This document shows positions 19,121 to 27,805 of a stretch of DNA of 64,000 bases, in pieces. Numbering within the stretch: the first letter of the stretch is position 1; every line of letters starts with the position of its first letter. The position numbers and the translations under genes are program-made. Below the pieces are notes generated by a model that was not told the origin of the DNA, ran no database searches, and saw only the letters and a list, made by a program, of their open reading frames with translations. Location: contig NZ_CP141608.1 of NCBI RefSeq assembly GCF_035581345.1, forward strand, positions 4,618,501 through 4,682,500, in the 5' to 3' direction. Origin of the DNA: Pseudomonas sp. JQ170C (GTDB lineage: Bacteria; Pseudomonadota; Gammaproteobacteria; Pseudomonadales; Pseudomonadaceae).

Positions 19121-19875
19121 AGTGAGCTCCGCAGGGATTTCGAATGGCTGCCGGTGTCAGGCTTGTCTTGCTTCTCAACGAGCACAGGCCGCTCACGCAG
19201 GTGCGGCGTCAGCCGATGCTCAAGCCAGCGCATGACACGTACGATAAGGAAGTTCAGTACCAGGTAGATCATTGCGGCGCAAGCGAACACCTCCATGGTC
19301 CGGTAGGTCCGCTGGATGATCTGCTGAGCGATTCCTGTGACATCCCAGACGGTAATCAAGCTGGCCAGTGCGGTGGCCTTGAGCATAAGGATGGCTTCAG
19401 TGGAATAGGCCGGCAGTACCTGGCGCAAGGTGACCGGAGCGATAATCCTGCGCAGCAAGGCCATCCGCGACATACCAATTGCCTGCCCGGCCTCGATCTG
19501 GCCATAGGGGATGCTGAGCAGGCCGCCACGAATGATTTCTGCTGTGTACCCGGCTGTACACAGTGCCAGGGACACGACTGCGCAACCATAAGGCGAACGC
19601 AAGACAACCCAAGCGAAGCTTTCGCGTACTACGGGTAATTGGCTAAGCCCATAGTAGATCAGGTACATCTGGATGATCAGCGGCGTACCGCGAAAGATCA
19701 TGATGTAGAAACGTCCCGGATAGCTCAGCAATGGGCAGCGGCTAACGCGCATGCCGACAATGGCGAATGACAATAGCAATCCCAAAGTCAGCGAGCTAAA
19801 GAACAGTGTCAGTGTGGTAGGCAACGCCGACAACAACTTCTGCAATGTGTCGAGCAAAAAGGCAAAGTCGATCAT
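19117..19875 (-). CDS. Polar amino-acid ABC transporter permease (HisM type)
   Basis: 252 residues with about five membrane segments. The N-terminus is [20 protein letters not shown], and the EAA loop that docks the ATPase is near [20 protein letters not shown]. It forms the membrane channel with the second permease upstream. Only a 15-bp gap separates it from that gene, and it overlaps the ATPase gene by 4 bp. Confidence 0.94.
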   Translation of the reverse strand: MIDFAFLLDTLQKLLSALPTTLTLFFSSLTLGLLLSFAIVGMRVSRCPLLSYPGRFYIMIFRGTPLIIQMYLIYYGLSQLPVVRESFAWVVLRSPYGCAVVSLALCTAGYTAEIIRGGLLSIPYGQIEAGQAIGMSRMALLRRIIAPVTLRQVLPAYSTEAILMLKATALASLITVWDVTGIAQQIIQRTYRTMEVFACAAMIYLVLNFLIVRVMRWLEHRLTPHLRERPVLVEKQDKPDTGSHSKSLRSSL

Positions 19876-19890
19876 TAGGGCTCACCTGTC

Positions 19891-20613
19891 TCAATGTTGG
19901 AGGGGGCTGCGGCGCTGAGAACGCTGCACCCGAGCCTCGGCGATATTGAATATCCGCCCTGAAAGTCCGGTCAGGAGCAGATAGCCGATGCCACCAATGA
20001 TGTAGAAGGCGAAATACTGGCGGGTCGAACCGGCCGCCATCAGGCTGGCGCGCATCAGTTCGACCAGGCCGATGACTGAAATCAGCGCCGAATCTTTCAA
20101 GGTCATCTGCCAAACGTTGCCCAGGCCTGGGAGCGCATAACGCATCACTTGCGGGATCAATACCCGCCTGAAACGCATGAAGCGTCCCATGCCGATAGCT
20201 AGAGCCGCTTCCAGCTCTCCTCGAGGGACGGCCATGAACGCTCCACGATACACTTCGGCCTGATACGAACCAGACAGCAGGCCGACCGCAAGAGCCCCCA
20301 CCACAAAGGGGGGCATGCCGATATAGCCTGTGGCACCGAACCAGTGACCGACAGCAGAAACGACGGTGCCACCACCAAAGTAGAACAGGTAAATCACCAG
20401 TAGCTCGGGAACCCCCCGGAACAGCACTAGGTAGGATTCACCCAGCCAACGCAGGCCAGATCGGCGTGACAGCTTGGCCGCGGCCACCAGGCTGCCGAAC
20501 ACCGCACCGACTAGCAACGATACAACGGTCAGCAACAGTGTCATGCCTGCGGCTTTCAATAACGCCAAGCCCCAGCCGGTGTTACCGAAACTGAGCATCT
20601 GCAAGGTATCCAT
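19891..20613 (-). CDS. Polar amino-acid ABC transporter permease (HisQ type)
   Basis: 240 residues from the ATG at 20613, which has AAAGGATAC upstream; the frame extends to 20658 without ribosome-site support. The EAA motif lies in GELEAALAIGMGRFMRFRRV and there are about five membrane helices. It pairs with the HisM-type permease to form the heterodimeric channel. Confidence 0.94.
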   Translation of the reverse strand: MDTLQMLSFGNTGWGLALLKAAGMTLLLTVVSLLVGAVFGSLVAAAKLSRRSGLRWLGESYLVLFRGVPELLVIYLFYFGGGTVVSAVGHWFGATGYIGMPPFVVGALAVGLLSGSYQAEVYRGAFMAVPRGELEAALAIGMGRFMRFRRVLIPQVMRYALPGLGNVWQMTLKDSALISVIGLVELMRASLMAAGSTRQYFAFYIIGGIGYLLLTGLSGRIFNIAEARVQRSQRRSPLQH

Positions 20614-20751
20614 AACTGTATCCTTTATATCGAGACGCTTTTCGTTCGCCAGCCGCACGCAACAGCGGCGTGCAGCGGCGGGATCGACATTGACCAGCTG
20701 TTCACCAGCGATCGCGAGGACAACCTTCTCTGTTCGACCCGGTCTCTGTTT

Positions 20752-21615
20752 TTATGGTGTGATGTCAGCTTTGAACCATTTTTCGGTGAGTTTCTTCACC
20801 GTTCCGTCTGCCAGTGCAGCACTCAATGCTTCGTCGAACTTGGCCTTCAACTCCGGAGTGTCCTTACGAAAGCCCAGCGCTTCGCCCGGTCCCCAGATAG
20901 GACCACCGATCTTGGCGCCGACCATGGCAACCGATTTGTTCTCGGGCAAGTCAAGCACCGAGGTGAAAAAGGTCACGTCATCGAAACTGAAATCAATGCG
21001 CCCGGACTGTAGATCCAACACATGCTCATCGGACTTCTTGTACTCGCGGATGGTGGCGATGTCCTTGAAGTTGGTTTCGATGAATTGGGTGTAAGCGGTA
21101 CCGGACGAAATGCCAATGGTTTTACCGTCGAGCAATGTCCGCATCTTCTCGATGTACGGTTTGTCCTGCGTGGCGTCGCCGGTCAGCTTGACCACCTCTG
21201 CGGCTAAACCGGCCTTGGCTATCAGCTCAGGATCGCTGGCCGCCAGTACGCCTTGAGTCGCAGCGTAGGGCCTGGAGAAATCAATCACTTTCTCGCGCTC
21301 GGGAGTGATGACGATGGCATCCATGATGACGTCGAACTTGCCAGCTTGCAGGCTGGGAATCATCCCATCCCAATCCTGAGCCTGCAGGGTGCATTTGATC
21401 TGCATGCGCGCGCAGAGATCTGCCATCAGCTCAGGCTCAAAACCGCCGATGGTCCCTCCCGGAAGCGTCATGTTCCAAGGCGGATACGCAGCCTCGGTAG
21501 CAATAGTGACCGCCGTCCATTCTTTAGCTTGAACAAAGGATGTGCAAAGCCACGCTACGCCGATAAGCGCACACTTAGCATGTTTTTTTAACGCGTTGAT
21601 TTTTATTGTTTTCAT
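20752..21615 (-). CDS. Periplasmic amino-acid-binding protein (HisJ/ArgT family)
   Basis: 287 residues from the ATG at 21615 (GTGGAAACG upstream), with a signal peptide MKTIKINALKKHAKCALIGV and cleavage near FVQA-KEWTA. The family 3 solute-binding core is visible: YPPWNMTLPGGTIGGFEPEL, DWDGMIPSLQAGKFDVIMDA, TPEREKVIDFSRPY. It captures a polar amino-acid-like ligand for the ABC importer. Specificity cannot be read directly; genomic context suggests a histidine derivative. The upstream ATG at 21696 would bury the signal sequence and is rejected. Confidence 0.93.
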   Translation of the reverse strand: MKTIKINALKKHAKCALIGVAWLCTSFVQAKEWTAVTIATEAAYPPWNMTLPGGTIGGFEPELMADLCARMQIKCTLQAQDWDGMIPSLQAGKFDVIMDAIVITPEREKVIDFSRPYAATQGVLAASDPELIAKAGLAAEVVKLTGDATQDKPYIEKMRTLLDGKTIGISSGTAYTQFIETNFKDIATIREYKKSDEHVLDLQSGRIDFSFDDVTFFTSVLDLPENKSVAMVGAKIGGPIWGPGEALGFRKDTPELKAKFDEALSAALADGTVKKLTEKWFKADITP

Positions 21616-21719
21616 ATGCGTTTCCACTGCAATTAAAATTGAATGGTGTCGCTCATGGCTTCTCACGTCAGCGCAAGAAGCCGACCTTGAGTTCACTCAC
21701 TACTTTTCGCTAATACCGA

Positions 21720-22508
21720 TTAATACGCACGACCGTAAAAGCCGATACTGTCCTCCTTACTAAACTTTACATCTTGTCTTTCGTAATAAGAAAATATAGC
21801 AATCAGCCGCTCCTGCGAACCTTTGATAGGGGTGACGCGGTGCAAAGAGTTGACACCACGGAACACGTTCAAGGTCCCCGCTTCCAAGGTAAGTGTTTTG
21901 ACCTCAGGGTCACGTTCGTCAAGCACAGCCGCAACGCCGTCGTAGTTGGGATTCTCCGCCGTTCGCAGATTGCTCCGGTACTGGAATTTTCCGCCTTCGA
22001 GGGGCTCCTGTAGCAGCAATGTCGTGGTGAACTCACTGCGGTCGAAATGCCAGTTCAACGCCTCACCGTCGCGATAGCTCATGACATTGGCGCGCGCCAG
22101 AGGGTCTTGCATCATATGAAGTGTTGGTTTTTTCATAACGGCGGCGATAAAGCGCAGAAGTGGCGGGTACTCGTAAATACCCAGCACAATACTTTCTTCA
22201 ATCTGATCGGCACACAGCGTGTGGTTTGTTGACTCGACCTCACGCAACGCCGGATGATTTGAGTCCAGCTCCTTGAAGTCCGGTAGGAAGTAAATATTGT
22301 GCCGGCGTGAATGCGTGTGTGATTGGCTGTCCATCTTGGGTTTGATCTCGGCCACGGCTTTTTTAATCGCCTCCGGCCTCATCAGCTTTGTCAGATTGAA
22401 CATCCCGGTTTCTTGCAACTCAGTAGCTGCTTGATCAACCTTTGCCTGCCATTCAGGGCTACCTTCCTTATCAAGTGGGTAGCGCTCCAGATCTAGAATG
22501 TCTTGCAT
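21720..22508 (-). CDS. 2-oxoglutarate/Fe(II)-dependent oxygenase (BesD/ArpA-like family)
   Basis: 262 residues. The iron facial triad is visible: H154-x-D156 in WHFDRSEF and distal H223 in SLHRVTP, with R234 placed to bind 2-oxoglutarate. The layout TTTLLLQEPLEGGKFQYRSN ... AGTLNVFRG resembles the family that includes the amino-acid halogenase BesD, but the Asp is present, so a hydroxylase or lyase is expected, not a halogenase. It is first in the operon with a strong AGGAGG ribosome site. It may hydroxylate or demethylate the imported substrate; which is unknown. Confidence 0.8.
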   Translation of the reverse strand: MQDILDLERYPLDKEGSPEWQAKVDQAATELQETGMFNLTKLMRPEAIKKAVAEIKPKMDSQSHTHSRRHNIYFLPDFKELDSNHPALREVESTNHTLCADQIEESIVLGIYEYPPLLRFIAAVMKKPTLHMMQDPLARANVMSYRDGEALNWHFDRSEFTTTLLLQEPLEGGKFQYRSNLRTAENPNYDGVAAVLDERDPEVKTLTLEAGTLNVFRGVNSLHRVTPIKGSQERLIAIFSYYERQDVKFSKEDSIGFYGRAY

Positions 22509-22614
22509 AGTTGCCTCCTAGTAAGTGAACCATGAACGTACCCCGAGAAAAACTTTCTCACAACAGTACTAATTGTTAAGTTAGCATTAGAAAATCTTAC
22601 GCTCGGAGTGCAAC

Positions 22615-23511
22615 ATGGGCCGCCTACCGCCGCTTAACGCAGTAAAAGCTTTTGAGGTTGCTGCACGAACGGGCAGCTTCGTGCTCGCCGCCGAAGAGTT
22701 GGGGGTATCCGCCGCAGCGATTAGCCAGCAAGTCAGACATCTTGAAGACTTCCTGGAGCGCAAACTTTTCGTGCGTACCGGCAATCGGATCACCCTGACA
22801 GATGCAGGCCATGCCATTTATCCGCAGACGTCCCGTGCGCTGAATGATATCGCCGCCATGACCACACGCATCCTTGAGGGTGACCTGCATTCAAGGCGGT
22901 TGGTGATCAGTGTGCCCTTCTCGTTGGCCGAAACCTGGCTCGCACCGAAGCTTTTGCCGCTACAGGAGCAGTACCCGAACCTGGCAATAGATATACGGGT
23001 AGAAGACGATCCCGTTGACCTGATCCGCCATGACATCGACATTCGGGTCAGTTATGGCGATTACCATTATCCGGCCTTGACTGCCGTACATCTGGTGCGT
23101 GATGAGGTAATTCCAGTCTGTACGCCTGATTTTTGGTCAGCTCACGGTAATGATGAGTTTGACCTCTCGCAAATTTCCCAGAACTTGTTCATCCATACCC
23201 ACTGGGGTGCTAGCTATGCATCAGGCCCCACTTGGCACGATTGGTTTTCACTGATTTCCAGTAAGTATCACCCCGACCCGAAACAAGGTGTACGAAGCGG
23301 GTTGTCCAGTTTGTCGGTTTCACTGGCTCTGCTGGGCCTTGGAATAGCACTGGCGCACAAGCTAATCGCTCAGTCTGAGCTGGAGTCTGGGAGGTTAATA
23401 AACCTATCTTCGATGTCGCTTCCGCTGGGCCATCCCTATTGTGCGTTTGTACCTACCGGAAAGATGGGACGTAACGATATCACCCGAATGATGGAGTTAC
23501 TGGGAGGGTAA
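22615..23511 (+). CDS. LysR-family transcriptional regulator (GcvA-like)
   Basis: 298 residues. The N-terminal helix-turn-helix reads LPPLNAVKAFEVAARTGSFV and AAAISQQVRHLEDFLERKLF; the GcvA-type effector domain contains WHDWF and LGIALAHKLI. GGAG precedes the ATG. It diverges from the 2OG-oxygenase operon across 106 bp, so it is the likely local activator of that 9-kb operon. It resembles the LysR protein at 1718 in overall type but is clearly a separate paralogue. Confidence 0.9.
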   Translation: MGRLPPLNAVKAFEVAARTGSFVLAAEELGVSAAAISQQVRHLEDFLERKLFVRTGNRITLTDAGHAIYPQTSRALNDIAAMTTRILEGDLHSRRLVISVPFSLAETWLAPKLLPLQEQYPNLAIDIRVEDDPVDLIRHDIDIRVSYGDYHYPALTAVHLVRDEVIPVCTPDFWSAHGNDEFDLSQISQNLFIHTHWGASYASGPTWHDWFSLISSKYHPDPKQGVRSGLSSLSVSLALLGLGIALAHKLIAQSELESGRLINLSSMSLPLGHPYCAFVPTGKMGRNDITRMMELLGG

Positions 23512-23520
23512 TCACGAAAA

Positions 23521-23710
23521 ATGCACCTTTGGCCGCGAATGCTCTTGCTGGCGGTGATAGTCGCGGCGCTGCGGGCATTGCCTATGGGACTATTTACCGC
23601 CCTGTTCGGCTGAGAAGGCCCCCTGACGCTGGGGTGGCTCTTCACCAACGCCGCTCTCCTGATCTATAGCGGGCCTAAGAGCTTCGTTGGCGCCTGGAAA
23701 TCCTGGCGGT
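23521..23710 (+). pseudogene. Small hydrophobic reading frame broken by one TGA
   Basis: From 23521 the frame reads MHLWPRMLLLAVIVAALRAL, reaches TGA at 23611, then continues in the same frame with LTLGWLFTNAALLIYSGPKS until TAA at 23708. Both halves are hydrophobic, as if one small membrane protein of about 62 residues had gained a stop. No family is recognised. It sits at the boundary between the imidazole locus and the integrase. Confidence 0.35.
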
Positions 23711-23798
23711 AAACCTTCCCGCACCATCAGAAAAAGGCCTAGCAGCTAAGCGGTTCCGGGACGAAACGGGTCAGATATCCGGTAATCCATTCGTTCGC

Positions 23799-24707
23799 TC
23801 AACGGACCCATTCACCGAACGGCGCGTCACCATCGATGTAACGTGCGGCCGTCTGGACATCGCGCCACCCCACATAGGCCATTAGCTCCTTACTACTCCA
23901 TTGGTTGCGGCTGGCCCAGGTAGCAAAGCCGCGGCGTAGCGAATGCGCCGAATACCCCTCGGCGTCGACGCCGCTGCGCAACAACGCCTGCCGCAACAGC
24001 CGCGATACGCTGTTGGCGTTCAAGGCTTGCTCGCTGACATGTCCCCAGCGATCAATCGCGCGAAACAGCGGGCCCTGGTCAACGCCACTGACCTCCAACC
24101 ACTGAGCGCAGGCCTGCACGGGGCATAGGCGCTTTAGCGCCGGCATGGTCAGGTTTCGTCCACGATTAGCACGGTCAGTCTTGCTGCTGGGCAAGAACAG
24201 CTGTATCCCCTCCCCCTCGCGAATCTGCACATATTCGGCCTGCAGCCGGCACAGCTCATCGCCGCGCAAGGCGCGCCAGAAGCCGAGCAGGATCAGCGCC
24301 TGGTCGCGCGCGGCACGCAGCCCCACACCGGGCTCTGTCGCGCCCAACTGCACCTGCAACCCGCCAATACAGTCCTCAAGCGCTTGCAGCTGCAGTGCCT
24401 CCGCCTGCTTGACCGGGCGTGGATGCAGCGCCTGAATGCCGCGCAAGGTGTCACGCACTCTGGGTGCCTTGGTCGGATCGACGAAGCCGTGCTGCTGATG
24501 CCATTGCGCCAACGCCGCCAAGTGGGTGCGCAGGGTACTGGCCGACGCCGTAGCGCCATAGGCAGCGAGGTAGCGCACCACACTTTCGCTGGAGGCCGGC
24601 AACATGCCGCCCCACTCTGCTTCAAAGTGTTCGATCGCCTGGGCATAGCGGCGCTGGGTGCTGGCACGTCGTGCCGCTTGGAGATAGTGATCGGCCGCGT
24701 CGCTCAC
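23799..24707 (-). CDS. tnpS: Tyrosine recombinase, TnpS-like cointegrate resolvase
   Basis: 302 residues. The core-binding domain covers about 1-100 and the catalytic domain the rest. Catalytic residues visible: Arg in WRALRGDEL, His-x-x-Arg in HSLRRGFA, and Tyr in AARYIDGD. It diverges from a TnpT/KfrA-like gene about 2 kb away with a recombination-site-like palindrome between them. That is the layout of the TnpS-rst-TnpT resolution module of Tn4651/Tn4652, which is why the symbol is given; a genomic-island integrase is the alternative. Confidence 0.75.
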   Translation of the reverse strand: MSDAADHYLQAARRASTQRRYAQAIEHFEAEWGGMLPASSESVVRYLAAYGATASASTLRTHLAALAQWHQQHGFVDPTKAPRVRDTLRGIQALHPRPVKQAEALQLQALEDCIGGLQVQLGATEPGVGLRAARDQALILLGFWRALRGDELCRLQAEYVQIREGEGIQLFLPSSKTDRANRGRNLTMPALKRLCPVQACAQWLEVSGVDQGPLFRAIDRWGHVSEQALNANSVSRLLRQALLRSGVDAEGYSAHSLRRGFATWASRNQWSSKELMAYVGWRDVQTAARYIDGDAPFGEWVR

Positions 24708-24836
24708 CTGAGCCTCCCCGTACCGTTAATTCAGGACGATTCACCTCGAAAGGGGTATGGCGTTCAAGAAACTAGGCTTCTCAAACCTCAGTATTTTCAG
24801 CACTCAATGCGATTTTGAGCCTGCGGTACACCTGTA

Positions 24837-24864
24837 ATTTCATACCGTAAAAACAGTACGAAAT
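24837..24864. other. Candidate recombination core site (rst/att-like palindrome)
   Basis: ATTTCATAC at 24837-24845 and GTACGAAAT at 24856-24864 are inverted with 8 of 9 matches around a 10-bp spacer, the form of a tyrosine-recombinase crossover core. It lies 130 bp upstream of the recombinase start. The rest of the 630-bp gap (24708-25336) holds no convincing gene. Confidence 0.5.
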
Positions 24865-25336
24865 AATCCGGCGTAACACGCCAAATCCTGGAGTAACAAC
24901 GAGCCGTTCGGCCTATGCCGATGAACGTTCGCAGCCTCCGGAAGGTGATCCTCGACCACCACTGCCCTGCGCAACGCCTCATCGGTGAGTCACGTGCCAC
25001 GCAGGACGCCCATTCAGTCTAGTCCGCTGCCGACATCTCCGCGCGTGATGGAGTCTCGGCGTTCGCGATGAAACCGCGGCACAACCACCTAATATCGAAA
25101 GTACGCCTGTGGGCAGATAGGCTGAATTCCACCAACAGCGCATACTGGCGTGACGGCGCCGACCGTAGCTGATGCCTACCCTCCCGGTTTCTCCTGGTGC
25201 GAGGACTTGGCGGACGCCTCAGCGTCGATCCGCTGCCGGGCGAATTGCCTGGCAATTAGCGGGGAGGGAAAGACTCAGCTTTGCCCCACAGACAGCGGCC
25301 GCCGCGCGCGCCCATTTATTTGGAGCACAGGTTCTG

Positions 25337-26104
25337 ATGAAGGCCTTGGAGGAAGCCGCCGATGCGCTGCAGAGAGCGCAACGCATCGTCGTATTCAGCG
25401 GCGCGGGCATCTCTGCCGAAAGCGGTGTACCGACGTTCCGCGACCGACTGAGCGGCCTATGGGCGCGGCAAGACCCTCAGCGCCTGGAGACGGCCCAGGC
25501 TTTTCGTGAAAACCCGGCGCTGGTGTGGGGTTGGTACCTGTGGCGGCGTCAGCAGGTCGCGCAAGCATTGCCCAATGCCGCACACTTGGCGGTCGCCGCC
25601 TTGGCCGCTAGCGGGCGGACAGTCACGGTCATCACGCAGAACATTGATGATCTACACGAACGCGCTGGCAGTCCGGACGTTGTACACCTGCATGGCAGCC
25701 TGAAATCCCCCAGGTGTTCGGGCTGTCGTCGAACTGCCGAGCTAACTGCCGCCGAACAAAGAGTGCCGAACGAAGGTGCGTTGATTGAGCCGCCGCGCTG
25801 TAAAAGCTGTAACGGCCGGCTGCGCCCAAGCGTAGTGTGGTTCGGCGAGGACCTGCCTGCAATGGCCTGGAAAACTGCGGTGCGGGCGGCGCGAAGCTGC
25901 GACGTGTTACTGTCGATTGGGACCTCTGGCGTGGTGAGGCCGGCAGCTGACCTACCTGACTTGGCATTGGCGGCTGGCGCCGTGGTGATCCATATCAATC
26001 TGCTCGACGTCGCTATGGGCGGGCCGAATGAGCAAATACTGTTAGGACGAGCCGGGGACATACTCCCCAGACTGGTCGAGATGATGACGAGGACGAAGCA
26101 CTGA
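25337..26104 (+). CDS. Sirtuin-family NAD-dependent protein deacylase (CobB/SIR2 type)
   Basis: 255 residues from the ATG at 25337 (GGAG about 11 bases upstream); the open frame from 25172 has no conserved sequence. Motifs: GAGISAESGVPTFRD (NAD binding), TQNIDDLHERAGS, HGS with the catalytic His, and a four-Cys zinc knuckle (CSGC and CKSC). It would remove acyl groups from lysines using NAD+. Being in a mobile island between recombinase and tnpT genes it may be cargo; some mobile sirtuins act in defence, but this one has no fused partner domain. Confidence 0.9.
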   Translation: MKALEEAADALQRAQRIVVFSGAGISAESGVPTFRDRLSGLWARQDPQRLETAQAFRENPALVWGWYLWRRQQVAQALPNAAHLAVAALAASGRTVTVITQNIDDLHERAGSPDVVHLHGSLKSPRCSGCRRTAELTAAEQRVPNEGALIEPPRCKSCNGRLRPSVVWFGEDLPAMAWKTAVRAARSCDVLLSIGTSGVVRPAADLPDLALAAGAVVIHINLLDVAMGGPNEQILLGRAGDILPRLVEMMTRTKH

Positions 26105-26181
26105 ATGCACGCTCAGCGCCGGCGGAGCTACTCTTGTACCGTGTTGGAAAACCCAGCCGCTGACGGCCGGAGGAACTCAAA

Positions 26182-26412
26182 ATGACCATGCCCGAGGAAC
26201 GCACCCGCGCCGTGCTAGATACCCGCAAGTTCTTGCTCGAACCCTCCCGGGATGGCTCGCTGCCTACACAGGTTCGTCGCGATGCCAAATTCCTGTTGCG
26301 TCATTTTCCGACTCCGGAAGACATCCGCCGAGCGGGCCTTATCGAAGAACGCAACGAAACTCTGCCTCTGGACTACCTGGGGCCGGTATTCAGTTCCTCA
26401 ATTTCTGGTTAG
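26182..26412 (+). CDS. BPSL0761-family small protein
   Basis: 76 residues, MTMPEERTRAVLDTRKFLLE at the start. The pattern of an N-terminal MTMPxERTRA, a helix, then LRHFPTPEDI matches a small uncharacterised proteobacterial family I know under the name BPSL0761. No catalytic motif is visible. A GGAGGAACTC ribosome site lies before its ATG. It sits 77 bp after the sirtuin gene and is probably in the same unit. Confidence 0.7.
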   Translation: MTMPEERTRAVLDTRKFLLEPSRDGSLPTQVRRDAKFLLRHFPTPEDIRRAGLIEERNETLPLDYLGPVFSSSISG

Positions 26413-26475
26413 TGCCGCTTCACCTCCTTGCGCCCTAACGCTTCTTCAGTTCATCGAATGGATCAACTGAAGTCG

Positions 26476-26523
26476 CCATGGGCGTGCCCAATGAGTTGAT
26501 GTTATGGGGAACGGCCGGTTAGC
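26476..26523 (+). pseudogene. Possible relic of a sirtuin C-terminus
   Basis: The frame MGVPNELMLWGTAG-stop resembles MGGPNEQILLGRAGD near the end of the intact sirtuin upstream. It looks like the tail of a second, mostly deleted copy. The gap 26413-26718 otherwise shows nothing coding. Confidence 0.3.
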
Positions 26524-26718
26524 TGCTGCCTCTTCGCAAGGACCTTAGCCGGATAAGCCGCGCGAGGATCCCCAGCCCATACTTCGCAGCCCGAAGAAGT
26601 ACCACTGGCGGCTGCGAAAGTTGAACGGGGGACGATGCCGCAGGCGCGCACGTCGGGAGGCATCCGAGAGAGTTTAATTCCATACTGTCTAGGCATTCCC
26701 CATCGTCGGAGCAACACC

Positions 26719-27726
26719 ATGGCCCGCAGTGGAATTAACAAAGCCCTGGTTCAGGGCGCGCGCGATGCCCTGCTGGCCAGAGGTGCAACCCCGAGTATTG
26801 AAGCGGTGCGTGCAGAGCTCGGCGACACGGGCTCCAAGACCACGATTACGCGCTATTTGCGAGAGCTGGCGAGCGAAGAGCCGCGCCCCCCTGCTGTAAC
26901 CTTAACTGAGGAAGTCCAGGTTTACGTCGAGAGCCTGGTGCAGCGCCTCGCGGCAGATGCCCAAGAAGCCGTGAGCGCTGACCGGGCGCGCCTTGAACGG
27001 CAGAAACTTGCTTACGAACAGCAGCGTCAAGTCGATAGTGCCCGCCATGACGAGCTTAAAAAAAGCCATCAACTTCTGCTCGACGAACGCCATGAATCAC
27101 GTGAACGGGAGCACAGCCTCAATACTCGCGTCCAGCAACTGGAGGGTGAGCGGCAGCGCCTACTCGCAACTGAATCGCACCTGCAACGAGCAGTGGGCGA
27201 TCGCGCAGAACAGATACAGTCGCTGGAAGAGAAGTACCAGCAGGCTCGCGAGTCATTGGCACATTACCGTGAGCACACTCGTCAGCAGCGAGACAACGAC
27301 ATCCATCGCCATGAAACGCAAGTCCAGCAGCTTCAGCATGACCAGCGACGCCTACAGGAACTGGTGATGAGCAAACAGGAAGAACTTACCCTGCTGTACC
27401 GCGACTTGGAGCGGCAGAACGCTGAAAACCACGCCAAGGATATCGCCCTGCAGGCCGAGCAAAAGAGATTCCAGCAGCTTCACGCTAATCATGCCCAGTT
27501 GAACACTGCGCTTAGCCGGTTACAACAACGTGAACAGGCTCTGCAACTTGAAGTCTCCAGCTTACGCGAACGCGCCCACCGCTACTTGCTGGATCGTCGC
27601 CAAGACCGAAGAAATCTACGCGGCTTGGCGCAACAACTGGACCAGGTCCACCAACTGTTGGCTCGACTACCCAACACAGCAGTTTCATTCCGAAAACAGC
27701 CTGACGCTGACAGCCCTACCCGCTGA
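26719..27726 (+). CDS. tnpT: TnpT/KfrA-like DNA-binding coiled-coil protein
   Basis: 335 residues from the ATG at 26719 (GGAG 7 bases upstream). The N-terminal KfrA-type DNA-binding domain reads MARSGINKALVQGARDALLA and LGDTGSKTTITRYLRELA (1-55). Residues about 75-310 form a long Gln/Glu/Arg-rich coiled coil. This matches TnpT of Tn4651-type transposons, which binds the resolution site and assists the TnpS recombinase; plasmid KfrA is the alternative relative. Divergent from the recombinase gene with the candidate core site between. Confidence 0.8.
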   Translation: MARSGINKALVQGARDALLARGATPSIEAVRAELGDTGSKTTITRYLRELASEEPRPPAVTLTEEVQVYVESLVQRLAADAQEAVSADRARLERQKLAYEQQRQVDSARHDELKKSHQLLLDERHESREREHSLNTRVQQLEGERQRLLATESHLQRAVGDRAEQIQSLEEKYQQARESLAHYREHTRQQRDNDIHRHETQVQQLQHDQRRLQELVMSKQEELTLLYRDLERQNAENHAKDIALQAEQKRFQQLHANHAQLNTALSRLQQREQALQLEVSSLRERAHRYLLDRRQDRRNLRGLAQQLDQVHQLLARLPNTAVSFRKQPDADSPTR

Positions 27727-27805
27727 CTCGGCGCGTACGATTGCCGCCAGCCCTACCCTCACTGGCCGCTAGCAGCCGATCCGGCGCTTAGGAATAACGC
27801 AGCGA

